DNA of 64,000 nt from CAYTGM01 sp964437365 (GTDB lineage Bacteria; Sumerlaeota; Sumerlaeia; SLMS01): positions 496,001 to 560,000 of the forward strand of contig CAYTGM010000001.1 of assembly GCA_964437365.1 (NCBI GenBank). Direction: 5' to 3'. A program made the translations under genes and the position numbers. This document shows, one piece after another, positions 44,587 to 52,461 of this stretch; the first letter of the stretch is position 1, and each line of letters opens with the position of its first letter. The notes under the pieces were generated by a model. It did not search any database. It was given only the letters and a program-made list of their open reading frames with translations, and was not told where the DNA came from.

Positions 44587-44733
44587 ATGGGAAATATGCT
44601 GGCACCGATTACCGGATTTTTCAAGGACATGAATTATGTCTATGCAGTAGAGATATTGGTAATCCTGGCTATCATTTCCCTTCTCTGCTTTATTTTCTAC
44701 TCATTAGGGCTTTTCAATAAAGCTTCCAAGTAA
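44587..44733 (+). CDS. 48-aa single-pass membrane peptide
   Basis: A short gene with strong translation signals: AGGAG at 44574-44578, eight bases before ATG 44587, and a TAA stop at 44731-44733. The product is 48 aa. It starts MGNMLAPITGFFKDMNYVYA and has one strongly hydrophobic helix (about residues 18-43) ending in a small charged tail, NKASK. It lies 89 bases after the repeat lipoprotein gene and 95 before the soluble helical paralogue, on the same strand. It could be an accessory subunit of a membrane complex with these proteins. I know of no family match. Confidence 0.65.
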   Translation: MGNMLAPITGFFKDMNYVYAVEILVILAIISLLCFIFYSLGLFNKASK

Positions 44734-44828
44734 CACTTTCTCGCAGTGTTCTCAAATGGTTGGTCGGTTAAAGATTAAACGACGAGTAGCTTCAAGGCTG
44801 AGAAAAACATTCGGATTAAACTCAAATT

Positions 44829-45236
44829 ATGGCAAACCCACATCTGAAAATTGAAAATAGAATCAAAGTTTGTCGAGAGTACGCTGAACTATGGCAGACC
44901 TATTTTTCATTCTTCTCGGAAGAACTTGAAGATAAACAGATTACTGCAGAAATGGAAACAGAGTTCGAGAATATTATGAACATCCTCGCACTCAACCAGT
45001 ACAAGTTCTCTGAACTTTGTGGGGATTTCATGAAGGACGCTGATGCGGTTCTTGAAATACTGTCAGAAACTGTCTCCCTCCGCCACTTGCAGCAGATGCC
45101 TGAAGCAACACTCAGCAAGCTGATGGTTGCGTGGCACACCACATTCATTGATATGAATAAGGCACTTGGGAGAATGGTCGCCAAACTCACCCCTAAACAA
45201 TTAGAAGCACTTCAAAACGAAGAAAACGTTGCTTGA
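44829..45236 (+). CDS. Soluble helical protein, paralogue of the tail-anchored protein at 40645
   Basis: A 135-aa all-helical cytoplasmic protein without signal or membrane segment. It aligns with residues ~10-115 of the 169-aa protein at 40645-41154, sharing ETEF, a TVS-(I/L)-(Q/R) segment, (L/M)PEA and a Trp-His pair (AWH/EWH) at equal spacing, but it lacks the Lys/Gly linker and C-terminal helix. The start is ATG 44829; no strong ribosome-binding site is visible. The pair of soluble and tail-anchored paralogues around a repeat lipoprotein suggests one functional unit. No known family comes to mind. Confidence 0.7.
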   Translation: MANPHLKIENRIKVCREYAELWQTYFSFFSEELEDKQITAEMETEFENIMNILALNQYKFSELCGDFMKDADAVLEILSETVSLRHLQQMPEATLSKLMVAWHTTFIDMNKALGRMVAKLTPKQLEALQNEENVA

Positions 45237-45538
45237 AACTCCCTGAAAACTCAGGGGGATGCCAGTAACTCGAGTGGCTAGCTCTGTGGGTTAAAGAACC
45301 CTAAATTCTTCAAAGAGTGTGCTCTGAGTCATTTCGACGCTATTCCGATCTCTACGGAAGGCAGCGTTGCCTATTCTTCTATCAACAGACAAACCGCAGA
45401 ATGCTGAAAACAGTGGCTTTAGTTTTTTTTTGCGAAACATACTCCGTCCGGTTAGAATTTAGCTTGCTTTAGAACGGTGTGATCACGAATAGTTTGAACA
45501 CGAACGATCAGAGATACTAAGCTTTGCCTTAAGAAATC
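45237..45538. other. Intergenic region before the ectoine cluster
   Basis: A 302-base gap with no gene. It begins with a small hairpin, CCCTGA-AAAC-TCAGGG at 45241-45256, which lacks a T-run. An eight-plus T tract follows at about 45422-45431, then a promoter candidate at 45430-45458. Between promoter and start codon lie the 8-base palindrome GTGATCAC (about 45479-45486) and GAAC-containing short repeats that could bind the MarR-type regulator. Confidence 0.5.
45430..45458 (+). promoter_or_regulatory. Probable promoter of the ectoine regulator and operon
   Basis: TTGCGA (45430-45435), a 17-base spacer and TAGAAT (45453-45458) give a good sigma70-like match, with the -10 five of six. It lies 80 bases before the regulator start. 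The leader holds the palindrome GTGATCAC, a plausible regulatory site. Confidence 0.5.
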
Positions 45539-46168
45539 ATGAGTTCGCAAAAGAATATTCAAAACAGCCAATCAGACACTGGACAAAATTGTGATCAGGA
45601 TCAAGCCGACCAAAACAGTCGAGCTGATTCTGATGACCCTCCATTGTTGGAAACGATTACTCCCGATGATCGACTAGACCTGAGAATACTTCAGGCAATA
45701 CGTCGCATCATTCGTTCAGTGGAGCTTTATTCGAGAAAATTAGCACTCGGACACGGGATCACCGCACCACAGTTAATTTGCCTGCTCAAAATTGGCGAAC
45801 GTCAGGATATTACTGCCAAAGAACTTGCTGGTCAGGTCTATCTTAGCTCCAGCACGATCGTTGGTATTCTTGATCGCCTCGAAGCAAAAAACCTTATCAC
45901 CAGAGAAAGAAGTAAGGTCGACCGAAGGCAAATTCATCTCAAGTTAACCGATCAAGGCGAAAGTCTTGCACAGGCAGCGCCCTCACCTCTTCAAGATGCT
46001 CTTTCCAAAGCATTGGAACAACTTCCGCACCTGGAGAGACTCGCTATAGCGCTTTCATTGGAACGCGTCGTCGAGTTGATGGAAATCGACCGAGTCGATG
46101 CGTCCCCAATACTCGAAACAGGGCCCACACTTGAGCCCCTGCACGATACTGGAACTTCTGAAGTTTAA
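45539..46168 (+). CDS. MarR-family regulator of the ectoine cluster (EctR-like)
   Basis: A 209-aa winged-helix regulator. Residues 1-45 are polar and disordered-looking (Gln/Asp/Ser-rich). The DNA-binding core runs LGHGITAPQLICLLKIGERQ, then KELAGQVYLSSSTIVGILDR as the helix-turn-helix, and the wing SKVDRRQIHLKLTDQG. MarR-type regulators called EctR or CosR commonly precede or control ectABC in other bacteria. The location directly upstream of ectA therefore supports osmotic control of the operon. The start is ATG 45539, and ectA begins 58 bases after the stop. Confidence 0.85.
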   Translation: MSSQKNIQNSQSDTGQNCDQDQADQNSRADSDDPPLLETITPDDRLDLRILQAIRRIIRSVELYSRKLALGHGITAPQLICLLKIGERQDITAKELAGQVYLSSSTIVGILDRLEAKNLITRERSKVDRRQIHLKLTDQGESLAQAAPSPLQDALSKALEQLPHLERLAIALSLERVVELMEIDRVDASPILETGPTLEPLHDTGTSEV

Positions 46169-46226
46169 GATCACACAGCAGTTTAGACTTCCCGTTCGAC
46201 CATTACTATCAGCAAAAAAAAGAAAA

Positions 46227-46709
46227 ATGAATATACAGATCAGAAACCCAAAAAAGCAAGATGCCTCACAGGTATATACTCTTATTCAGAATTCACCACC
46301 TCTGGATCTAAACTCGTTCTATCTTTATCTTCTTCAATGCACACACTTTTCTGAAACCTGTGCAGTGGCAACGGATGGCGAGACTATCGTTGGATTCCTG
46401 TCCGGTTATTTACATCCAAGAGATCCCAGCAAGTATTTCGTCTGGCAAGTTGTAGTTAGTAAAGAGGCAAGAGGCAAAGGAGTTGCAAAGAAGCTTCTCA
46501 ACTATGTTTTCAATGCTCTCAAAACTAATGGAGTGGAAAGTGTGCAGGCTACCGTTGGCCCAACGAACTTAAGCTCAAAAAAGTTATTCCAGAGTTTCGC
46601 ACGAGAGCATGACGCGTCCTTCTCAGAGGAACTCATGTTTGAGAAAGACTTATTCCCCGGTACAGATCATGAGGAAGAAATACTCATGACAATCGGACCA
46701 ATTAAATAA
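46227..46709 (+). CDS. ectA: L-2,4-diaminobutyrate N-gamma-acetyltransferase (EctA)
   Basis: EctA acetylates 2,4-diaminobutyrate with acetyl-CoA, the second step of ectoine synthesis. The GNAT fold shows FVWQVVVSKEARGKGVAKKL, with the acetyl-CoA pyrophosphate loop RGKGVA, and VQATVGPTNLSSKKLF, an EctA-typical stretch. SPPLDLNSFYLYLLQCTHFS near the N-terminus is also characteristic. The frame stays open back to 46098, inside the regulator gene. ATG 46227 (MNIQIRNPKKQDA) gives the family length of 160 aa. ectB follows after 24 bases. Confidence 0.95.
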   Translation: MNIQIRNPKKQDASQVYTLIQNSPPLDLNSFYLYLLQCTHFSETCAVATDGETIVGFLSGYLHPRDPSKYFVWQVVVSKEARGKGVAKKLLNYVFNALKTNGVESVQATVGPTNLSSKKLFQSFAREHDASFSEELMFEKDLFPGTDHEEEILMTIGPIK

Positions 46710-46733
46710 AACCCCAAATCAGGAGAAAGAATC

Positions 46734-48050
46734 ATGGAAAGCGACACAGGCGACACAAACAAAAACAATCTGAAACCTTTTGAAAAACTCGAATCCGAAG
46801 TGCGAGGGTATTGCAGATCCTTCCCTGTTATATTTACATCAGCAAAAGGTGCAAAACTTAGAGACGAGGAAGGAAACGAATATATCGACTTCCTTTCCGG
46901 AGCGGGAACCCTGAACTACGGCCATAACAACCCCATACTCAAGAGAGAGTTATTAGAATATATCGAACGGGACGGATTGGTCCACGGCTTAGACATGGCC
47001 ACACAGGCAAAGAAGAAGTTTCTCCAGTCTTTTCAGGAATATATCCTGGAACCTAGAGATATGGAGTATAAAATGCAGTTTGTTGGGCCTACAGGCACCA
47101 ATGCAGTCGAGGCTGCCTTGAAGCTTGCCCGTAACTGTACAGGAAGACGAAACATCGTCTCTTTCACGAATGGTTTCCATGGGGTAACGCTCGGTTCAGT
47201 CGCTGCAACTGGAAACAGTCATTTTCGTGATGCATGTGGTACACCACTCTGCGGAACAGCCTTTTTACCCTATGATGGATATATGGGAGAAGGCGTTGAT
47301 ACAACAGAGTATCTCGATAAAGTTCTAACTGACCCTTCCAGCGGTATTGACCACCCAGCTGCTGTACTCGTTGAAACAGTACAGGGAGAAGGTGGAGTCA
47401 ATGTTGCCAGCATCGAATGGCTTCAGGCGCTTGAGAAAGTGTGCCGCAGGCATGACATCCTGTTGATCATTGATGATATACAGGTAGGTTGCGGAAGAAC
47501 AGGGACATTCTTCAGCTTTGAGACAGCTGGAATCTCTCCCGACATCATTACTCTTTCTAAATCACTCAGCGGCTATGGACTGCCATTTGCCCTCACGCTG
47601 ATGAAGCCTGAGCTGGATCAGTGGGAACCGGGACAGCATAACGGGACATTTAGAGGACACAACCTCGCGTTCGTTACCGCGGAAAAAGCAATCGAGACTT
47701 ACTGGAAAGATACAATCTTTTCACGCGACGTGAGAAGAAAAGGCGAGTATATACGTTCACGTCTCGACGACATTGTAAAAAATGATGTTGAAGGGTACTT
47801 TACCGCAAGAGGCCGGGGAATGATCCAGGGACTTGTTTGTGAAAACGGAGAACTGGCAGACAAAATTACTTCTGAAGCCTTCAAGAAAGGGCTGATTATT
47901 GAAACATCTGGTCCTGAGGATGAAGTAATCAAGTGTCTCTGTCCTCTAACTATCACTGATGAGGAGATGGAAAAAGCGATGGATATATTGACCGAGAGCG
48001 TAGAAGAAGTTGTTGCTTCAATTTCCTCATCGGTCTCTGACCATCGATAA
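46734..48050 (+). CDS. ectB: Diaminobutyrate-2-oxoglutarate transaminase (EctB)
   Basis: EctB converts aspartate semialdehyde to 2,4-diaminobutyrate with glutamate as amino donor, the first committed ectoine step. It is a class III PLP enzyme of 438 aa. Landmarks are FVGPTGTNAVEAALKLAR, IDDIQVGCGRTG with the cofactor-binding Asp, the Schiff-base lysine K276 in LSKSLSGYGLP, and GQHNGTFRGHNLAF. AGGAGA lies just before ATG 46734. The enzyme needs aspartate semialdehyde; no dedicated aspartokinase gene (ask_ect) is present in this cluster. Confidence 0.96.
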   Translation: MESDTGDTNKNNLKPFEKLESEVRGYCRSFPVIFTSAKGAKLRDEEGNEYIDFLSGAGTLNYGHNNPILKRELLEYIERDGLVHGLDMATQAKKKFLQSFQEYILEPRDMEYKMQFVGPTGTNAVEAALKLARNCTGRRNIVSFTNGFHGVTLGSVAATGNSHFRDACGTPLCGTAFLPYDGYMGEGVDTTEYLDKVLTDPSSGIDHPAAVLVETVQGEGGVNVASIEWLQALEKVCRRHDILLIIDDIQVGCGRTGTFFSFETAGISPDIITLSKSLSGYGLPFALTLMKPELDQWEPGQHNGTFRGHNLAFVTAEKAIETYWKDTIFSRDVRRKGEYIRSRLDDIVKNDVEGYFTARGRGMIQGLVCENGELADKITSEAFKKGLIIETSGPEDEVIKCLCPLTITDEEMEKAMDILTESVEEVVASISSSVSDHR

Positions 48051-48091
48051 TCGAACCAAAATCTAAGACCGAAAAAAGGACAAAAACGACT

Positions 48092-48487
48092 ATGATCGTA
48101 CGCACATTACAGGAAGCAGAAAAATCTCCTCGAAGAATCGTTACCGAAAACTGGGAGTCTACAAGACTTCTCCTGAAAGGTGACAAAATGGGTTACTCCG
48201 TTCATGTAACCACCATCTATGAAGGCGCTGAAATAGAAATGGAGTACAAGAATCACCTGGAAGCAGTCTACTTGATAGAAGGCAAAGGAGAAATTGAAGA
48301 TCTTGGAACCGGTGAGAAGCATCCACTCGGCGTTGGGACGATCTACGCTCTCGATCAGCATGATCGACATATACTTAGAGCGCACACACAATTGAGAATG
48401 GTCTGTGTATTCGACCCTCCCTTGCATGGTAAAGAGGTACACGATAAGACAGGTGCCTATCCGTTGGAAGCAGAAGAGGTCAGCTAA
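48092..48487 (+). CDS. ectC: Ectoine synthase (EctC)
   Basis: EctC closes the ring of N-gamma-acetyl-diaminobutyrate to form ectoine. It is a small iron-dependent cupin of 131 aa. The N-terminus MIVRTLQEAEKSPRRIVTEN is typical. NHLEAVYLIEGKGEIEDLG carries the metal-binding Glu, and GTIYALDQHDRHILRA supplies the Tyr and His ligands. VCVFDPPLHGKEVHD near the C-terminus is also conserved. It lies 41 bases after ectB and 48 before ectD. Confidence 0.96.
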   Translation: MIVRTLQEAEKSPRRIVTENWESTRLLLKGDKMGYSVHVTTIYEGAEIEMEYKNHLEAVYLIEGKGEIEDLGTGEKHPLGVGTIYALDQHDRHILRAHTQLRMVCVFDPPLHGKEVHDKTGAYPLEAEEVS

Positions 48488-48535
48488 TACAGACAATCAG
48501 CAAGTTAGACAGCCCGTCCAGAAGGAGAAAGAAAA

Positions 48536-49426
48536 ATGGCTCTATTGCAAGATCTTTATCCATCCAGACAGGATGAAAAAGCTGAATTGCTCGAAAGACA
48601 TGATCCTGTTGTCTATCGTGACGATTATGAAAATGCGCCTGTTAGCGCTGAACTCATCAGCCAATATGAGAAAGATGGATTCCTTATTCTTCCAGAGGTC
48701 TTCAGCAGTGACGAAGTGGGACACCTTCGCTCTGTACTGCAGGAGATGGCCAGTGACGAAGAAATTAGAGCGAAAAACGAAACCGTTATTGAACCCGGTA
48801 GTGGTGAAGTTAGATCCATCTTTCGCATCCACCAGCTTCACGATGAATTGAAACAGCTATGTCGTGATCCCCGGCTTCTGAGAATTGCTCGCTTCATTTT
48901 AAACGACGACGTTTATATTCATCAATCGCGTGCGAATATGAAACCGGGTTATCGAGGGAAGGAATTCTACTGGCATTCAGACTTCGAAACGTGGCATACA
49001 GAAGATGGAATGCCTCGCATGAGATGCCTTAGTATGTCTATCAGCCTGACGAACAATACAGAGTATAATGGTCCCCTCATGCTTATACCGGGGTCACAGA
49101 ATCATTACGTCAGTTGCATTGGCGAAACTCCTGACAACCACTACAAAGCCTCTTTGAAGAGGCAAGAATTTGGCGTGCCCGATGACAACAGCATGACCCA
49201 GCTTTACGAAGAAGGCGGAATTGTTACCGCAAAAGGGAAAGCAGGATCTGTTATTATCTTTGACTGCAATACAATGCACGGATCTAACAGTAATATTTCC
49301 CCGTTGCCAAGAAGCAATGCGTTCTTTGTTTACAACAGTATAAGCAACAGACTTGTCGAGCCTTTCTCTGCTTCTGCGCCAAGGCCCGAATTCATCGCTT
49401 CAAGAGATACTATTGAGGCACTTTAG
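48536..49426 (+). CDS. ectD: Ectoine 5-hydroxylase (EctD)
   Basis: EctD is an Fe(II)/2-oxoglutarate dioxygenase that turns ectoine into 5-hydroxyectoine. The signature helix-strand FYWHSDFETWHTEDGMPRMR is intact. The iron ligands are H147, D149 and H248 (CNTMHGSNSN). The length, 296 aa, is normal. AAGGAGAAAG lies just before ATG 48536. EctD inside the operon means this organism can make hydroxyectoine, which is usually linked to heat, desiccation or stationary-phase protection. Confidence 0.96.
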   Translation: MALLQDLYPSRQDEKAELLERHDPVVYRDDYENAPVSAELISQYEKDGFLILPEVFSSDEVGHLRSVLQEMASDEEIRAKNETVIEPGSGEVRSIFRIHQLHDELKQLCRDPRLLRIARFILNDDVYIHQSRANMKPGYRGKEFYWHSDFETWHTEDGMPRMRCLSMSISLTNNTEYNGPLMLIPGSQNHYVSCIGETPDNHYKASLKRQEFGVPDDNSMTQLYEEGGIVTAKGKAGSVIIFDCNTMHGSNSNISPLPRSNAFFVYNSISNRLVEPFSASAPRPEFIASRDTIEAL

Positions 49427-49476
49427 GTTGAAATTAAAATTGGATTTAATCTCGAAAGGTAGTGTCTATTCTGTAA

Positions 49477-50169
49477 ATGTTTGAAAATTCGCTGGTGCGT
49501 GATGCGTTATTATTTCTTGTTATCCTAAACCCATTTGCGCAAATGCTCTACCTCTCGTCTTTAATTGATGATACGTCGAAAAGTGATTTTCGACGTATCA
49601 TTCTTTCTGCCACTGGAATGACCTTCGCCATTTATTTTATTTGTTCACTGGTTGGTGATATCGTCATCTTCCGCTTCTTTCAGGTATCTTTGCCATCGAT
49701 GAGAATATTCGGCGGAATTATTACCCTCTACCTTGCATTCTCGTATATCATGAAAGGCTCAGAAGGGCTGAAGCTCTTTCGAGGCAACATTACAGAACTT
49801 GCACAGCAAATTACAATGCCGGTTATGGTTGGAGCTGGCGGAGTCTGGATTTCCATGAAGATGGGCACCGTCCACGCACCCTGGCAAACTGGCTTCGCTA
49901 TCGCAGGTGTTCTCCTGATAAATCTGTCATGTATCCTCGGGTTTCAGGCAGTGTATAAAAATACTCAGTCGAAGACAAGCTTACTCATTAAGAAGTATTT
50001 CGGAATTGCCATGCGATTCAACGCCATGTTGATTGGTGCTGTCGGTGTAGAAATGGTTATCGGAGGTATTGTCGAATATGTAACGATGAGCATTTCGGAT
50101 GTACCCATTCAGCCCGAATTACCAGCAGGCAGCAATCTTTCCGGAAGTCCCGCAACGATTTCCGGCTAG
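49477..50169 (+). CDS. MarC-family (UPF0056) integral membrane protein
   Basis: A 230-aa protein with about six membrane helices: FLVILNPFAQMLYLSSL at the start, FGGIITLYLAFSYIMKG, and MRFNAMLIGAVGVEMVIGG near the end. MarC proteins have no firmly assigned biochemical role. The gene lies between ectD and ehuB with short gaps (50 and 46 bases) on the same strand and so is part of the osmolyte cluster. A role in ectoine efflux or membrane response to osmotic change is possible but purely contextual. The C-terminal tail (QPELPAGSNLSGSP) is polar. Confidence 0.72.
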   Translation: MFENSLVRDALLFLVILNPFAQMLYLSSLIDDTSKSDFRRIILSATGMTFAIYFICSLVGDIVIFRFFQVSLPSMRIFGGIITLYLAFSYIMKGSEGLKLFRGNITELAQQITMPVMVGAGGVWISMKMGTVHAPWQTGFAIAGVLLINLSCILGFQAVYKNTQSKTSLLIKKYFGIAMRFNAMLIGAVGVEMVIGGIVEYVTMSISDVPIQPELPAGSNLSGSPATISG

Positions 50170-50215
50170 GCGAGAAACGTACAGTCTATATATCTAATCT
50201 CAGGAGCAACATAGT

Positions 50216-51112
50216 ATGAAGAATCTATGCAAGGCTATTACACTGACCTTTCTAACGGGTGTTCTCTCGGTAGGCTTGACAAGTTGTAATTCAGGGGAAG
50301 GAGATAGTACTACTTCTGCTTCTCAGTCCACTCTCGAGAAAATTCAAGAAGAGGGAGTGATCCGAATCGGATATGCCAATGAAGCACCGTACGCATACGA
50401 AGATATAGATTCAAATCGCGTAACGGGGGAAGCTCCTGAAATTGCACGTCACGTCGCTGCAGAATTGGGCGTTGAAAACGTCGAGGGGGTTTTGACAGAG
50501 TTCGGTGCTTTGATTCCTGGTCTTAAGGCGGGAAGATTTGATATTATCGCAGCGGGTATGTATATTAAACCAAAGCGTTGTGAACAAATTAATTTCTCTG
50601 ATCCGACATACAAAATTGGTGAAGCACTAGTCGTAGAAAAGGGTAACCCGCATGATATACACAGTTACGAAGATATTGCTCAAAGCGACGAACTTACAAT
50701 TGGAGTCGTGACCGGTGCCATTGAACTGGAGTATGCTGAGGCTGTTGGCATCCGGAGGGATCGGATTCAATCATTCCCAAACCACCCAAGTGCCGTAGCT
50801 GGAGTTGCATCAGGGCGTGTCGACGCCTATGCCGGCACAGCTCTAACCGTTCAGGATATGGTCGATAAGGACCAGTCCGGAAAGGTCGAACGAGCAGTTC
50901 CCTTCACAAACCCTGTTATAGATGGGACTGAAGTTGCGGGCTATGGAGCATTCGGATTCAGAAAAGAGGATGAAGAACTCAGAGCGAAATTCGATGAGGT
51001 ACTTGATACGTTCATTGGTACTGAGGAACATCTTAACATGGTTCGGCCGTTCGGTTTCACAGAATCTGAGCTGCCGGGTGATGTTACTGCCTCAGAACTC
51101 TGTACAGAATAA
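50216..51112 (+). CDS. ehuB: Ectoine/hydroxyectoine ABC transporter, substrate-binding lipoprotein (EhuB)
   Basis: A solute-binding protein of the polar amino-acid family (SBP_bac_3), 298 aa. The signal MKNLCKAITLTFLTGVLSVG ends in a lipobox-like LTSC with Cys at residue 24, so it is probably lipid-anchored. The mature protein starts EEGVIRIGYANEAPYAYED, and GLKAGRFDIIAAGMYIKPKR is typical of EhuB. ehuC follows 12 bases after its stop. The context with ectABCD makes ectoine and hydroxyectoine the likely ligands. Confidence 0.9.
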   Translation: MKNLCKAITLTFLTGVLSVGLTSCNSGEGDSTTSASQSTLEKIQEEGVIRIGYANEAPYAYEDIDSNRVTGEAPEIARHVAAELGVENVEGVLTEFGALIPGLKAGRFDIIAAGMYIKPKRCEQINFSDPTYKIGEALVVEKGNPHDIHSYEDIAQSDELTIGVVTGAIELEYAEAVGIRRDRIQSFPNHPSAVAGVASGRVDAYAGTALTVQDMVDKDQSGKVERAVPFTNPVIDGTEVAGYGAFGFRKEDEELRAKFDEVLDTFIGTEEHLNMVRPFGFTESELPGDVTASELCTE

Positions 51113-51124
51113 CTTTTAAAATCT

Positions 51125-51784
51125 ATGTCCTTATTTGAAATTCTGAAAGATCTTCTACCAGGAGTCTGGGTCACGCTAAAGGTTACGCTCGGTGGGTGTT
51201 TTCTTGCGTTACTTCTTTCTTTTGCTGCTGGGCTGGGGAAACTTTCGAAATTTCTCCCACTTAAGTATCTGGCAATTTCTTATATCGAAGTCTTTCGTGG
51301 CACTTCTGCACTCGTGCAACTTTTCTGGTTCTTCTATGTCCTCCCTTTCTTTGGTATAGACATGCCAGCTATTATCGCCGGGATTGTTGTACTGGGTCTG
51401 AACTCAGGTGCATATGGAGCAGAAATCGTCAGGGGTGCCGTCCTTGCAGTCCCTAAGGGTCAATACGAGGCATCTAGAGCTCTGAACATGACCAGGGGGC
51501 AGTGTCTCATCAGAGTTATCTTGCCTCAAGCAACCGTGGCTATGCTGCCACCCTTCGGAAACATTGGGATAGAACTTCTCAAAAATACAGCACTTGTATC
51601 TACGATTACTCTGGCAGATCTCACATTCGAGGCAGAGAACCTCCGAACTCAAACAATGCAAACCGGGGAAATATTCGGACTCACACTCCTCCTCTATTTC
51701 GCTATAGCGCTCGTTTTCACCTACTTTATCCGGTCTCTTGAAAAGTATTTTGGTCGTGGAATGGATATCGGAGGTGTCAAATGA
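51125..51784 (+). CDS. ehuC: Ectoine/hydroxyectoine ABC transporter permease (EhuC)
   Basis: A HisM-like inner-membrane permease of 219 aa with about five helices. The EAA loop that contacts the ATPase is YEASRALNMTRGQCLIRVIL followed by PQA. YIEVFRGTSALVQLFWFFYV is a family hallmark. It overlaps ehuD by four bases (ATGA). Confidence 0.92.
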   Translation: MSLFEILKDLLPGVWVTLKVTLGGCFLALLLSFAAGLGKLSKFLPLKYLAISYIEVFRGTSALVQLFWFFYVLPFFGIDMPAIIAGIVVLGLNSGAYGAEIVRGAVLAVPKGQYEASRALNMTRGQCLIRVILPQATVAMLPPFGNIGIELLKNTALVSTITLADLTFEAENLRTQTMQTGEIFGLTLLLYFAIALVFTYFIRSLEKYFGRGMDIGGVK

Positions 51785-52461
51785 ACCAGTGGGATTGGGA
51801 ATTTACCTTCGAAATACTGCCCGTACTCCTTGATGGTTTCAAGATCACCATCCTTGCCACGCTGGTCGGGATGACCTTCGCACTCATCGGTGGGCTTCTC
51901 TTTGCCATGCTTCGAAGGTCACGGCTGAAAGTCGTCTCCTATCCAGCAGCTTTCGTGATCGAATTTATCCGCAGTACGCCCCTCCTGGTTCAGCTCTACT
52001 TTCTCTACTTCGTACTCCCTGATGTTTTCTCTGAGTTTGGTATCGAGACACAACTCAGTCCGTTGACGACCGGGATCATCGGTCTTGCTTTGCATTACAG
52101 TGCTTATACGTCTGAAGTTTATCGTTCGGGTATAGACTCGATTCCGAAGGGACAATGGGAAGCTTGCACCGCTTTAAACCTGACAAAAAGCCAGACATTC
52201 AAGCGAGTCATTCTCCCTCAGGCGATCCCACCCATTCTACCGGCTCTTGGGAACTATCTTGTTGCCATGTTTAAAGATACACCTTTGCTGGCAACGATTA
52301 CCGTTCTTGAGGTTTTTAACTATGCAAAGCAAATCGGCTCTGAAGAGTTTCGCTACCTGGAACCAATAACACTGGTGGGAGTTCTGTTTCTCGTTGTCAG
52401 CCTGATCTCAGCCTTTGGAATCAAATTGCTCGAAAGGAAATTGAACCTTGAGCACACCTGA
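51781..52461 (+). CDS. ehuD: Ectoine/hydroxyectoine ABC transporter permease (EhuD)
   Basis: The second permease half, 226 aa, again HisM-like. The EAA loop reads WEACTALNLTKSQTFKRVIL then PQA, and IEFIRSTPLLVQLYFLYFVL matches the conserved TM region. Its start overlaps ehuC by four bases, and its end overlaps ehuA by 14, pointing to coupled translation. Confidence 0.92.
   Translation: MNQWDWEFTFEILPVLLDGFKITILATLVGMTFALIGGLLFAMLRRSRLKVVSYPAAFVIEFIRSTPLLVQLYFLYFVLPDVFSEFGIETQLSPLTTGIIGLALHYSAYTSEVYRSGIDSIPKGQWEACTALNLTKSQTFKRVILPQAIPPILPALGNYLVAMFKDTPLLATITVLEVFNYAKQIGSEEFRYLEPITLVGVLFLVVSLISAFGIKLLERKLNLEHT

Noticed and set aside
45241..45256. Hairpin CCCTGA-AAAC-TCAGGG as a terminator
   Set aside because: The stem is only six pairs and no T-run follows. 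I mention it with the gap but do not call a terminator.
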